Assembly (NCBI GenBank): GCA_022648165.1
Contig: JALCLX010000003.1
Coordinates: 62,001-126,000 of the forward strand
DNA from: Ancrocorticia sp.
Lineage (GTDB): Bacteria; Actinomycetota; Actinomycetes; Actinomycetales; Actinomycetaceae
Reading direction: 5' to 3'
Length of the DNA stretch: 64,000 nucleotides
The notes beneath the pieces were generated by a model. The model did no database searches and was not told the origin of the DNA. It saw only the letters and a list, made by a program, of their open reading frames with translations. Of the stretch, positions 7,549 to 16,727 are shown piece after piece. Numbering within the stretch: position 1 is the stretch's first letter; every line of letters starts with the position of its first letter. Position numbers and translations under genes: made by a program.

Positions 7549-9824
7549 GGCGTCACTTCGGTATCCGGGGCTGGCTGCTGCGGCGTTTCATGATGTTTGG
7601 GCGCAGCCGATTGGGATGGGGAGCGATCGATCGGATCGGCAACAAAGCTCTTGGCGACGTCTGGCTGAACCGCGGGGTCCACCTCATGATCCAGGTGGAA
7701 GGCGTCTGCGTTGTAGCGGTCCAGGATCAGCACGCGTATGGAGCGGCCTTCCACGGGGAAGGATTCTCCCGGAGCGTAGGCGCTTTCTGGCGTGCCATGC
7801 GGACCGGTGTCCAGTGCGTCCTTCCACTCTCCATGGGGGGCGGCCTCCGGAACCGTGAAAACCACCTGGTTCTCGCTGGCGTTCAAACACATCAGGACGT
7901 CGTCGTCCTCAATCGGATTTCCCCGATTGTCCGGCTCCCTGATGGCGGCACCGTTGAGGTACACCATCAGCGATTTCGCGAAGCCGTTTTGCCAGTCCTC
8001 CGTTTGCATCAGGGTGGAATCGGGGCGCAACCACCAGATCTCCGCCGCGGACCATTCAGTGGATTCGGTGCTGTGGCCGTAAAGGAAACGGCGGCGGCGA
8101 AACACCGGATGCTCTTTGCGGAAGGCGACCAGCTTGCTGGTGAAATCGAGCAACGCCAACTGAGGCGCCGTGAGATCCCAGTTGACCCACGAGATTTCAT
8201 TGTCTTGGCAATAGGTGTTGTTGTTTCCCAGTTGGGTGCGCCCGATCTCGTCACCGTGTGCGAGCATCGGGACTCCCTGGGACAGCATGAGTGTAGTGAG
8301 AAAGTTGCGGACCTGGCGTTCGCGCAGTCCATTGATTGCGGGATCATCCGTCGGCCCTTCAACGCCACAGTTCCACGAGCGGTTGTTCGATTCACCGTCC
8401 GCGTTTCCCTCCAGGTTCGCCTCATTGTGCTTTTGGTTATACGAAACCAGATCGTGCAACGTGAATCCATCGTGTGCCGTGACAAAGTTGATCGAGGCCA
8501 TGGGGCGCCGCCCAGAGGATTCGTATAGGTCGGAGGAACCCGTGAGGCGCATGGCGAATTCTGAGAGCATAGCTGGTTCGCCGCGCCAGAAATCCCGCAC
8601 CGTATCACGGTATTTGCCATTCCATTCCGTCCATAGGGGAGGAAACTCACCCACGTTGTAGCCGCCTTCACCCACGTCCCACGGTTCGGCGATCAGCTTG
8701 ACCTGTGAAATAACGGGGTCCTGCTGGATGATGTCAAAGAAGGACGAAAGCTTGTCTACGGCATGAAGTTCACGCGCCAAAGTGGATGCCAGGTCAAAGC
8801 GGAAACCATCCACATGCATGTCCGTAATCCAGTATCGCAGTGAATCCATGATCAGCTGCAGGGTGTGCGGGGAGCGCATGTTGAGGGAGTTGCCGGTGCC
8901 CGTGGTGTCGAAATAGTGCTCCGGATCGCCTTCGACCAGGCGATAGTAGGAAGGGTTGTCGATGCCGCGCAGCGAGAGCGTGGGGCCCATATGGTTACCC
9001 TCCGCGGTGTGGTTGTACACCACGTCCATGATGATTTCGATATCCGCATCGTGGAAGGCCTTCACCATCGCCTTGAACTCGTGGACCTGGGCGGTGCCAT
9101 TATCGATCGTTGCGTATCCGTTGTGCGGGGCAAAAAAGCCTATCGTGTTGTAGCCCCAATAGTTTGAAAGACCCTTTGCCTGCAACGAAGTGTCATTCAC
9201 AAACTGGTGGCACGGCATCAACTCAACAGCCGTGATCCCCAACTTCTTCAGATAGTCAATGATGGCTGGGTGGGCCATACCCATGTAGGTTCCGCGGTAT
9301 TCTTCCGGCACATCCGGATGGCGCATCGTCATGCCTTTAACATGCGCCTCGTAGATGATCGAGGTGTTGTAATCGTGCATGGGCGGGCGGTCCCGGCCCC
9401 AATCGAAGTAGGGGTTAATCACCACCGAAATCATGGTGTGCCCCAGCGAATCGAGCTCCTCGCGTTTACTTGGATCCTCAAAAGAATAGGAAAAGAGCGA
9501 CTGATGGTTGCGGAGCTGACCTTCTATCGCCTTCGCATAAGGGTCCAAAAGGAGCTTGGAGGGATCGCAACGCAGGCCACGCTTGGGATCATATGGCCCA
9601 TATACGCGGTACCCGTAGCGTTGCCCGGGCTGGATGCCGGGCAGATAGCAGTGCCACACATTGCCATCCACTTCCCGCAGGCTCACCGTGGAGACTTGTT
9701 CAGACTGATCATTGATAAGGCACAATTCGATCGATTCGGCAACTGACGAATAAATCGCAAAATTCGTGCCGGTGCCATCGAAAGTGGCACCTAGCGGATA
9801 TGCGCGGCCCGGCCATATTTCCAT
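7545..9824 (-). CDS. glgX: Glycogen debranching enzyme GlgX/TreX
   Basis: This is a GH13 isoamylase-type protein of about 759 residues. It starts MEIWPGRAYPLGATFDGTG, typical of GlgX, followed by a CBM48-like N-terminal domain. Catalytic regions are IIMDVVYNHTAEG, HVDGFRFDLASTLARE (nucleophile Asp), LIAEPWDVGEGGYNVG (acid/base Glu) and NFVTAHDGFTLHDLV (third Asp). It cuts alpha-1,6 branches of glycogen or maltodextrin and so supplies linear chains to TreY, encoded directly downstream. An in-frame ATG at 9872 would add 16 residues with no family match and no ribosome binding site, so 9824 is preferred. A proline- and acid-rich tail of roughly 40 residues follows the last conserved domain. Confidence 0.92.
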   Translation of the reverse strand: MEIWPGRAYPLGATFDGTGTNFAIYSSVAESIELCLINDQSEQVSTVSLREVDGNVWHCYLPGIQPGQRYGYRVYGPYDPKRGLRCDPSKLLLDPYAKAIEGQLRNHQSLFSYSFEDPSKREELDSLGHTMISVVINPYFDWGRDRPPMHDYNTSIIYEAHVKGMTMRHPDVPEEYRGTYMGMAHPAIIDYLKKLGITAVELMPCHQFVNDTSLQAKGLSNYWGYNTIGFFAPHNGYATIDNGTAQVHEFKAMVKAFHDADIEIIMDVVYNHTAEGNHMGPTLSLRGIDNPSYYRLVEGDPEHYFDTTGTGNSLNMRSPHTLQLIMDSLRYWITDMHVDGFRFDLASTLARELHAVDKLSSFFDIIQQDPVISQVKLIAEPWDVGEGGYNVGEFPPLWTEWNGKYRDTVRDFWRGEPAMLSEFAMRLTGSSDLYESSGRRPMASINFVTAHDGFTLHDLVSYNQKHNEANLEGNADGESNNRSWNCGVEGPTDDPAINGLRERQVRNFLTTLMLSQGVPMLAHGDEIGRTQLGNNNTYCQDNEISWVNWDLTAPQLALLDFTSKLVAFRKEHPVFRRRRFLYGHSTESTEWSAAEIWWLRPDSTLMQTEDWQNGFAKSLMVYLNGAAIREPDNRGNPIEDDDVLMCLNASENQVVFTVPEAAPHGEWKDALDTGPHGTPESAYAPGESFPVEGRSIRVLILDRYNADAFHLDHEVDPAVQPDVAKSFVADPIDRSPSQSAAPKHHETPQQPAPDTEVTP

Positions 9825-10061
9825 ATTGTTAGAGTCCCATTCTGTACTAGAAATTCTGCCTTCGAACTTCATTCACTGAAGCCAATTATGCATGGTTGAG
9901 GGCCAAAGTGCGGCAGATAGCTGCGTATACAGGCAATATATGCGCAGTTCGCGGGGTTTAGGACGTGCCGGCGGTTAGGCTGCGTGCCGGCAGGCGGTAA
10001 CTGGCGATGGTGACTGTGCAAGATTGCCGTGACGGCGTGAGATAGCACGTGAAATTCGTAG
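9825..10061. other. Intergenic region between glgX and tRNA-Val(CAC)
   Basis: No gene is visible. On the minus strand CATAAT, about 60 bases upstream of the glgX start, could be a -10 for the glgX-treY operon. GTGCCGGC occurs twice near 9965-9990 as a short direct repeat. A weak GCCG-TGA-CGGC hairpin near 10027-10037 lies downstream of the tRNA on its strand but lacks a clear T tract. Confidence 0.35.
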
Positions 10062-10133
10062 TGGGCCATACTGGGATCGAACCAGTGACCTCTTCCGTGT
10101 GAAGGAAGCGCGCTCCCGCTGCGCTAATGGCCC
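10062..10133 (-). tRNA. tRNA-Val (anticodon CAC)
   Basis: The minus strand folds as a cloverleaf: acceptor GGGCCAT pairs with ATGGCCC, the anticodon stem CTTCC/GGAAG encloses loop TTCACAC with anticodon CAC, and the T arm contains GGTTCGATCC. CCA is not encoded. It is nearly an inverted copy of the tRNA-Val(GAC) at 10494. Confidence 0.95.
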
Positions 10134-10241
10134 ATCGAATGCGGATCCGAAGTTCCGTTCGTCCGCATGCCCATCGAGGATAGCCCGTGAGGGGCTCTGG
10201 ACGCAAAACGGACGCGCGTGGCGTGTGCCTCAGTGAGTCAG

Positions 10242-10272
10242 TTGGACATTTCTCCGCCGAATTGCCTATAGT
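10242..10272 (+). promoter_or_regulatory. Probable promoter of the tRNA-Gly-Cys-Val cluster
   Basis: TTGGAC at 10242-10247 (or TGGACA one base further) is followed 18-19 bases later by TATAGT at 10267-10272. The predicted transcript start lies about 30 bases before tRNA-Gly. Confidence 0.6.
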
Positions 10273-10310
10273 TATTGAGCGCCGCCGGGGAGCTTCCCTG
10301 GAGGGTAAGT

Positions 10311-10383
10311 GCGGATGTGGCTCAGTTGGTAGAGCATCACCTTGCCAAGGTGAGGGTCGCGGGTTCGAGTCCCGTCATCCGCT
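10311..10383 (+). tRNA. tRNA-Gly (anticodon GCC)
   Basis: Acceptor GCGGATG pairs with CATCCGC; anticodon stem TCACC/GGTGA encloses loop TTGCCAA, anticodon GCC; T arm GGGTTCGAGTCCC. The discriminator base is T and CCA is not encoded. Confidence 0.96.
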
Positions 10384-10416
10384 CGGAGGAAAGGCAGCCG
10401 GGCTGTCAATCCGCAC

Positions 10417-10487
10417 GGTGGGTTGGCCGAGAGGCGAGGCAACGGCCTGCAAAGCCGTGCACACGGGTTCGAATCCCGTACCCACCT
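10417..10487 (+). tRNA. tRNA-Cys (anticodon GCA)
   Basis: Acceptor GGTGGGT pairs with ACCCACC; anticodon stem ACGGC/GCCGT encloses loop CTGCAAA, anticodon GCA; T arm GGGTTCGAATCCC. It lies 33 bases after tRNA-Gly and 6 bases before tRNA-Val, so it is cotranscribed. Confidence 0.96.
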
Positions 10488-10493
10488 CGCAAC

Positions 10494-10568
10494 GGGCGAT
10501 TGGCGCAGAGGGAGCGCGCTTCCCTGACACGGAAGAGGTCACTGGTTCGATCCCAGTATCGCCCACCA
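10494..10568 (+). tRNA. tRNA-Val (anticodon GAC)
   Basis: Acceptor GGGCGAT pairs with ATCGCCC, followed by encoded ACCA; anticodon stem CTTCC/GGAAG encloses loop CTGACAC, anticodon GAC; T arm GGTTCGATCC. Unlike the other three tRNAs here, the CCA end is encoded. Confidence 0.96.
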
Positions 10569-10828
10569 CGCTGGCACTCACCCATGTTCTCCACGTGATT
10601 CGTATTTCGTTGGGCCGTTCATACCGTTCGCATCTCGGCTTTATGGCTAGTATCTCGCGTTTTGTCGGATGAACTAGACGAAAGTCGTATGCCACGTCTC
10701 TCGCAGACGACAGGGTAAAATCTTGCTAGTGCATGCTGGTATTTGTCTGCCAGAGCGCGTTTTACGCAGTTCTTAACTGGCATATGTCCCAAATCTAGAA
10801 CCTCTATATCAAATTTCCCCTGAACTTA

Positions 10829-10857
10829 TTGCACCTATTCACAGCGTGCTGTAGCGT
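10829..10857 (+). promoter_or_regulatory. Putative promoter of the pilus operon
   Basis: TTGCAC at 10829-10834 and TAGCGT at 10852-10857 are separated by 17 bases. This predicts a start near 10864 and a leader of roughly 145 bases. Confidence 0.5.
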
Positions 10858-10875
10858 AACACATAACGGTACATA

Positions 10876-10907
10876 GACTTTCGGCTAATCCTAACTAGCC
10901 GAGAGTC
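10876..10907 (+). promoter_or_regulatory. Strong hairpin in the pilus mRNA leader
   Basis: GACTTTCGGCTA and TAGCCGAGAGTC pair over 12 positions in RNA (eleven Watson-Crick pairs and one U-G) around the loop AUCCUAAC. It sits about 12 bases after the predicted transcript start and about 100 bases before the start codon. No U tract follows, so it is not a standard terminator. Confidence 0.55.
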
Positions 10908-11009
10908 GCATAGAGGCCCTAGTCGCCATTAGACAAAGGTGTAGAGGCCTCACGCGTTAAGAATCGTTCCTGGCTCACGGAGAGCCGAAGGGCACATAAG
11001 GGGGAACGC

Positions 11010-14000
11010 GTGGCGAAAAAGAATACACGGCGTGTCACTACCCGTTTTATTGGTGGTTTAGCTGCTCTTATTCTGCTAGCCGGTGTGGGGAATTCGGCCT
11101 GGGCTAATGATGCGGTAACGCCGGAGTCTACGGGCCAGACCGGAGCGTCCAATATAGAAGCGAATGCTGTGCCCATCGCCGCTGATACTACTGCGGACGA
11201 TGAGGCTCCTACCGCTACAGCGTCAGCGGAGCCTACGGAGGCGGAGACCGTCGCAACGGCCAGCCCAGAAACTACCGTTGCCGCGGACGATTCGGAAGTT
11301 GAGACAGAAGCAGGCGCATCGGAACCGGCTGGCGGAACGTCTGCCGCCAAGGATTCCACCCCCGCTACGGAAACAACCACTGTGGGTGAAGACAGTGGCG
11401 AGGATGTCGGAGACACAACTAGCGCCAACACAGATGCGGGTGGTACTGCGGCGCGAAGCGTTGCTGAGGCAGCCGAAGAGACTGAGAACATCAAGATCTC
11501 GCCGATGGTGGCGGGGCCGGAAACAGGCATCACTGCGCCGTACCTGTACTGGGAGGCAGTCTACGCAGGCTCGCTCATCGGCGGCGCCACCTTCTATCTC
11601 CAGGGACCGCGCACGGGCGCCAACTGGGGAACGACCTACACGGTAACTGACTGCCAGACCGAAGCCTGCTCAGGGCCGGATCTCGACCCCGACCCGGGCG
11701 AGTTCCTCGTCAAGTACCTGGACGCTGGACAGTCCACGCCGGTCGATACCGACAACCGGTACCGTGTGCAACTGAGCGCAGCGCCGTCAGGATATGTAGG
11801 CAGTAACAGTAGCTCTTGGGTCACGATTCCGAATGGAAGCGCCCAGGGGCAGAACGACGGTGACTGGAACGACGGGCAGGGAGTGGGCACCCACGACTTC
11901 GGGCAGTTCCAGCTGACGCGCTCCGGCTACGCAACGATCGTCGTGGAGGTGGGCGGGGACAGGAACGGGCTGACTGCGATCGACGGGCTAGCGGGGGTCG
12001 TGCTGACCCTCTGGGATGGCAACCAGAATGGCCCAACGGCAGAGCGTACCGAGGGTTGGGCGACCTGCACTTCGGATGCGAACGGTACCTGTGTCTTCGA
12101 GGTGCCGATTACGGGTGCCGGGGGCGTTGGGAACAGTTTCCGGCCCTGGGTTGTGCAGGAGAGCGTGCCGAGTGGCTGGTTTATGAACACTGCGTTCCGC
12201 ACGGGCAGCGGAAATACAGGTGATAGCCAGGCGACGAAGTACCAGTTCCGACTCAATGACGAACTGGAATCAGGGACGACGTATCGGTCCACTGTGACCG
12301 GCACCAACGGCTTTATGGTTGCCAGCGGCAACGACAATCGGTCAGCATCCGGCGGAACATGGCAGGTGTCGCGTGAAAACCCAACATTGCCCGCGCAGTG
12401 CGGACTCGACATTGCGCTCGTTCTGGATCTGTCCGGCTCGGTCGAGAATCAAGGGCAGCTGGCCAACTTGAAGACAGCAGCGACGTCGATCACCAACAGC
12501 CTGGTAGGGACGCAGTCCCGCGCCGCCGTCTTCTCCTTCTCTAACAGCAGCCCGGCGACGGGCGCCACCCAGAACTACCCTGCCCTAACGTCGGTAGCCA
12601 CCCAAGCGCAGGCGGACGCCTTTACGCAGCGGTGGCAGTCCTGGAGCGCAACGGGCGGAACCAACTGGGACCGGGCTCTTGCAACCGTTGCACAGGCCTC
12701 CGCCACCTATGACGTGGTGGTCGTAATTACGGATGGGAACCCAACTTTTTACCAGTCGGAGGAAGGTCCGGGCTACTTTACCCGCGTGCGCGAGATGGAG
12801 AACGCCGTCTTTTCGGCGAATGCGATCAAGGCCGAGGGAACCCGTGTCCTCGCCGTTGGGGTGGGCAGCGGTGTCACCGATTCCACCACCGGTCTCAACC
12901 TAGCTGCTATAAGTGGAATCCAGCTGTACAGCAGCGATTCAGGGAATATTCTGACGGCTGACTACTTCCAGGAATCCTCCTACGAGGCCGCTGCTGAGGC
13001 GATCCGAGCGATGGCGCTGGGTAACTGCGCCTCAACCATCTCGGTCACCAAGATGATCGCGCCCGAGGACACTGAGGGTGAGGACGTGACCGGAGCGGTC
13101 ACCGCGCCGGCAGGATGGACGTTCACCGCAGCGACGGACGAGGCGACACTAAGTTCATCCACAGAGACCACGATTGCTGACGGCACCGGAACGGTGAACT
13201 TCCCGCTGGAGATGGAATCGACCACGAGCTCCGCGACGGTGACCATCGCCGAGGAGCAGCAGACGGGCTACACCCTGGTGACTCAAGATGAGGCACGCGC
13301 TGTGTGTACGCGTCTCGACACGGGAGCTGGAGTAACCGTCACCAATGACCCGGCCTCTCTCTATGGCTTCAGTGTGGACGTACCGTCGACAACGGGTGTG
13401 GCGTGCACTGTATACAACCGGGCCCCCAGCCCGCAGGCATCAGTCGTCCTAGAGAAACAATGGGTGATCAATGGGGCATCGCCTGTTGCGGATGGAGAGC
13501 AGTCGTCAGACTTCGAGGCCACGGGATTGCTCTCCGGGCCAGATAACACGACCCTAACCGAGCAGGGTTGGGAAGTCGAACGAACGGGATACTCTGCCGG
13601 CGACAGCGTGGTGATCGATGAGACATACTCCATAGCGGATCGTCTGTTGTGTGAAGTCACGGGCGCGAGGATCACCGCGATCGGAGGCAACGAGACTGAC
13701 TATGACCTTTTAGGTGACGCCACCTACACCATCACGTCGCTGTCTGCCGGTCAGACCGTCGTTCAGATCACCAACACCATAAAGTGCGAGACGAAGCTGA
13801 CTCTCCGCAAGCGAGTTGCCCAGGGCAGCGCCGAGCCCAACGAATGGACACTGACTGCGATTGCGCCAGATGGTGCGCTCCCCGGACCGACGGGCACGAG
13901 CGGTTCACTGAGCGACAGTGACGCGACGAGCGAAGACAAGGACCCCACCGCCCTTATTACGCCCGGGGTGACGTACCAGCTTGCCGAGAGCGGCGGCCCA

Positions 14001-15035
14001 GCCGAGTATCTCCAGACTGATCAGCGAACTGTTCAGGGAGATGGAACACTGCTCAACCCGAAGTCGACAGGTTCCTGGACTTGTCATCAGGTCGTCTGGA
14101 ACGAGGAAACCCGGAGCTACGACGAACTCTCTGGGTTCGCCGACGGTATCCAGGGAGGCGTGACCGCGGGACTCGGTCAGCACATCCGATGCACGGCCAA
14201 CAACGAGACCGCACAGCTAACCCTCCTCAAGGGGGTCATCAACGACGACGGCGGACAAGCGGAGTCGAGTGATTTCACACTCACGGCCACCCCGTCCAGC
14301 ACGCCCACAGTGGAGGGTCTCGACGCCCAGAGCGTGACCGGACTCGACGATGCGGCTGTCAGCTACACGGCAGCCACGATCAACGTGCGCCCGGGACACG
14401 ACTACACCCTCAGTGAGACGACCCTCGCTGGCTACGAGTACACGAAGTTGCAGCAACGCGTCAATGGCGAGTGGGTCGACGTCGAGAAGGACGTTGTGGT
14501 GAACCTGGACGCCGGTGACGCCGCCACCTACCGATTCGTCAACGATGACCAGCCCGGGTCGGTGATCTGGTCGAAGGTGGACGAGGCGGACAACCTGCTG
14601 AGTAATGCCGAGTGGGAGCTCACCGGCCCGTCGGGCTTCAACGATGATGAGGCACTGGCCATCACGGACTGCGTGGAAGACAGTGCCGAGAGTTGCATAG
14701 GACCCGACACGGATCCGGCAGCAGGGAAGTTCAAAGTGGTGGACCTGCCGTGGGGTGACTACACCCTCACGGAGACCATAGCGCCAGCCGGATACTACCC
14801 AGCGTCGGAGATTCCGTTCACCGTCGGTGTTGGGGAAGACGTTGTGCTGGATGTCGCACTTGGCGACGTAGTCAACACCCCCATTGAGGGTCCGGATCTC
14901 CCCTTTACCGGCGGTCTCCTCAGCCGTGACCTCTTCGCCATCACTGGAGCCGGGGTTCTGGCCCTTGGACTCGGTGCCTTGGCGTTCGTCCAGATCCGTA
15001 ACCGTCGTAGGGGAGGCGCCTGGGCTACGAAATGA
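11010..15035 (+). CDS. Large LPFTG-anchored VWA-domain pilus adhesin, FimQ/SpaI-like
   Basis: A secreted, sortase-anchored protein of 1341 residues. Residues 1-32 form a signal peptide (basic start, hydrophobic core, cut near NSAWA). Residues 34-163 are an acidic Thr/Ala/Glu/Asp-rich linker. A SpaA/Cna_B-like domain follows (about 170-300). A von Willebrand A domain spans about 465-670, with MIDAS residues D473, S475 and S477 (VLDLSGS), T551 (GGTNWD) and D575 (ITDGNP). Repeated Cna_B-type beta domains, some with an E-box-like TETIAPAGYY, run up to the C terminus. LPFTG at about 1297-1301 is followed by a hydrophobic segment and RNRRR. It is the first gene of a pilus operon; position and VWA domain suggest a tip or minor subunit adhesin, as in Actinomyces FimQ. 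The GTG start has a good Shine-Dalgarno. The ligand is unknown. Confidence 0.88.
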   Translation: MAKKNTRRVTTRFIGGLAALILLAGVGNSAWANDAVTPESTGQTGASNIEANAVPIAADTTADDEAPTATASAEPTEAETVATASPETTVAADDSEVETEAGASEPAGGTSAAKDSTPATETTTVGEDSGEDVGDTTSANTDAGGTAARSVAEAAEETENIKISPMVAGPETGITAPYLYWEAVYAGSLIGGATFYLQGPRTGANWGTTYTVTDCQTEACSGPDLDPDPGEFLVKYLDAGQSTPVDTDNRYRVQLSAAPSGYVGSNSSSWVTIPNGSAQGQNDGDWNDGQGVGTHDFGQFQLTRSGYATIVVEVGGDRNGLTAIDGLAGVVLTLWDGNQNGPTAERTEGWATCTSDANGTCVFEVPITGAGGVGNSFRPWVVQESVPSGWFMNTAFRTGSGNTGDSQATKYQFRLNDELESGTTYRSTVTGTNGFMVASGNDNRSASGGTWQVSRENPTLPAQCGLDIALVLDLSGSVENQGQLANLKTAATSITNSLVGTQSRAAVFSFSNSSPATGATQNYPALTSVATQAQADAFTQRWQSWSATGGTNWDRALATVAQASATYDVVVVITDGNPTFYQSEEGPGYFTRVREMENAVFSANAIKAEGTRVLAVGVGSGVTDSTTGLNLAAISGIQLYSSDSGNILTADYFQESSYEAAAEAIRAMALGNCASTISVTKMIAPEDTEGEDVTGAVTAPAGWTFTAATDEATLSSSTETTIADGTGTVNFPLEMESTTSSATVTIAEEQQTGYTLVTQDEARAVCTRLDTGAGVTVTNDPASLYGFSVDVPSTTGVACTVYNRAPSPQASVVLEKQWVINGASPVADGEQSSDFEATGLLSGPDNTTLTEQGWEVERTGYSAGDSVVIDETYSIADRLLCEVTGARITAIGGNETDYDLLGDATYTITSLSAGQTVVQITNTIKCETKLTLRKRVAQGSAEPNEWTLTAIAPDGALPGPTGTSGSLSDSDATSEDKDPTALITPGVTYQLAESGGPAEYLQTDQRTVQGDGTLLNPKSTGSWTCHQVVWNEETRSYDELSGFADGIQGGVTAGLGQHIRCTANNETAQLTLLKGVINDDGGQAESSDFTLTATPSSTPTVEGLDAQSVTGLDDAAVSYTAATINVRPGHDYTLSETTLAGYEYTKLQQRVNGEWVDVEKDVVVNLDAGDAATYRFVNDDQPGSVIWSKVDEADNLLSNAEWELTGPSGFNDDEALAITDCVEDSAESCIGPDTDPAAGKFKVVDLPWGDYTLTETIAPAGYYPASEIPFTVGVGEDVVLDVALGDVVNTPIEGPDLPFTGGLLSRDLFAITGAGVLALGLGALAFVQIRNRRRGGAWATK

Positions 15036-15165
15036 GCGAACCGAACACACGACAACAACTTCACATCACCAACACCAACGGCTTGAGCCAACCATCAGCA
15101 GATAAGAAGGAATCCCTCACGTTCCCCGGCCAAGGGGGCAGGGGCAGAAAGGAAACGGGAACGAA

Positions 15166-16695
15166 ATGAGCATCACGAATCGAGCGCTGCGGCGCTTGGC
15201 GTCCGGAGCCGGTGCACTCGCACTCGGCCTCGCGGGCATCGCCGCACTAGGAACGGCCGCCTCGGCGGATGTTGGTCCTGACCAGCCGGACGCACCTGCC
15301 GAAGGCTCCCTGACGATCTACAAGTACGCGGGGGATACGGGCCAGGCAGTGGAAGATCTTGACCAGGCTGATCTTCTGAATGGCGTCCAGTTCACGGTCA
15401 CACGGGTTGGACGCCTGGTTGGTGAGGAAGCATCACAGACCTGCGAGCCGATCGACTTGACCGAGGCCGAAGACTGGGTCGGGCTGTCGGGAGACTCTGG
15501 CCTGTTCTCGACCGCTCCTGAGGAGCCCGCGGGCGATTTCTGTCTCACAGCAACTGTTTACACGGAGGCCACGGTCGGAGGGGCCGCGATCTTTGACCCG
15601 CTGCCCGTCGGAATCTACTACGTTGAGGAGACCGATCCGGGCGACAACCCGATCGTGTCCCCTGTCCCCAACTTCTACGTCTCCATCCCGACGTCCAACG
15701 AGGGTGAGGACGCGGGCTGGAACTACGACGTCGTCGTATACCCGAAGAACCAGATCATGGAGGGGCCGTCGAAGGCGATCGCGGAGGGCCAAGAGGACCT
15801 CGTCGTTGGCGGTGAGGTGACCTGGACGATCACCGTCCCGATTCCGTCGCTCAACAACGAAGACACGTTCACCACCGCCTCAGTCAGCGACACGCTCGAT
15901 TCCCGTCTGACCTACGCCAGCTCAACTGTGACCGTCGGAGGGGCGACCCTCGTTGAGAACACCGACTACACCGTAAGCACAACCGGTGGAGTGACGACGT
16001 GGACGTTCACACCGGTGACGAGCGGTGACGGCGTGGTGAATATCCCCTCGCTGTACGGCGCCCAGGGAACCAATATCACGATTGAGCTCGTAACCAGCGT
16101 CGACTCTATCGGTGACGGCACCATCCCGAATGACGAGTATTCCAGCACGTTCAACGACGCCACGGTGCCCGGCGAGCCAACCCCTTACACATACTGGGGC
16201 CAGTTGTCCATCCTCAAGACCGATGACTCGGAACCTGCCCTCAACCTTGAAGGGGCTGAGTTCCAGGTGTTTGAGCTTACCGACGCGAGCTGCCCGCCCG
16301 AGGCCCCGGAGACGGGCGCCATCGCAACCGGCACTTCTAATGCCAGCGGTGTGGTTGAGTGGGACGAGGTTGCCAACGCGACCGTGCTTGGCCTGTGGGT
16401 GGCAAACGTGAATAACGGTCCGGCTGCCCCAACCCCGACGAAGGACTACTGCGTTTACGAGACTGTGATCCCGTCGGGCCACACGGCGACGGCTATCAGT
16501 AACCCCGTCACTATTGAGCCGGGAGAGGTTAAACAAGGCACTTTCACGTTGACGGTCGTCAACCCTCGCACCGACGGCCCCGACCTGCCCCTGACTGGTG
16601 CTGGTGGCACGCTGGCAATGACCCTGGGCGGTCTGCTGCTCGTCGGCGTCGGCGCGGGTGCGATCGTGATCTCGCGGCGTCGGCACGAGGCATGA
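15166..16695 (+). CDS. Major pilin (shaft) subunit, FimP/SpaA-like
   Basis: A 509-residue pilin with a signal peptide (1-34, cut near AASA). The pilin motif VVVYPKNQ supplies Lys194, the expected acceptor for sortase-made isopeptide bonds between subunits. Cna_B-like domains follow, the middle one resembling the fimbrial isopeptide D2 domain. An E-box-like YCVYETVIPSGH lies near residue 430. LPLTG at about 474-478 is followed by a hydrophobic stretch and RRRHEA. Pilin motif, E box and sorting signal together make this the polymer-forming shaft protein. It lies 130 bases after the adhesin gene and upstream of its sortase, the arrangement of fimQ-fimP-srtC1. The start has an AAAGGA Shine-Dalgarno about 12 bases upstream. 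Confidence 0.92.
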   Translation: MSITNRALRRLASGAGALALGLAGIAALGTAASADVGPDQPDAPAEGSLTIYKYAGDTGQAVEDLDQADLLNGVQFTVTRVGRLVGEEASQTCEPIDLTEAEDWVGLSGDSGLFSTAPEEPAGDFCLTATVYTEATVGGAAIFDPLPVGIYYVEETDPGDNPIVSPVPNFYVSIPTSNEGEDAGWNYDVVVYPKNQIMEGPSKAIAEGQEDLVVGGEVTWTITVPIPSLNNEDTFTTASVSDTLDSRLTYASSTVTVGGATLVENTDYTVSTTGGVTTWTFTPVTSGDGVVNIPSLYGAQGTNITIELVTSVDSIGDGTIPNDEYSSTFNDATVPGEPTPYTYWGQLSILKTDDSEPALNLEGAEFQVFELTDASCPPEAPETGAIATGTSNASGVVEWDEVANATVLGLWVANVNNGPAAPTPTKDYCVYETVIPSGHTATAISNPVTIEPGEVKQGTFTLTVVNPRTDGPDLPLTGAGGTLAMTLGGLLLVGVGAGAIVISRRRHEA

Positions 16696-16727
16696 TGCGA
16701 GCCTGACTCGCTGATCTGCCTCCAAAT

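Larger units (their letters stand above)
10569..11009. other. Long non-coding leader region upstream of the pilus operon
   Basis: No credible gene is present in these 441 bases, which are AT-richer than the flanks. Contents: a nested inverted repeat at 10748-10782 (TGCCAG...CTGGCA around GCGT-TTT-ACGC); a promoter at 10829-10857; a strong hairpin at 10876-10907; and a direct repeat TAGAGGCC at 10911-10918 and 10942-10949, 31 bases apart. A Shine-Dalgarno (AGGGGGAA) precedes the GTG at 11010. Confidence 0.6.

Noticed and set aside
7470-8528. Open frame of 352 codons opposite glgX
   Set aside because: Antisense to conserved GlgX coding sequence with no domain or ribosome site.
10187-10672. Open frames through the tRNA cluster
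   Set aside because: They translate through four clear tRNA cloverleafs; the tRNAs explain the sequence.
11010-15035. Adhesin as a degraded or frameshifted gene
   Set aside because: The reading frame is intact from signal peptide to sorting signal, including all MIDAS residues.
14217-15050. Open frame of 277 codons opposite the adhesin C terminus
   Set aside because: Antisense to the sorting-signal region; His/Arg/Val-rich without any family.
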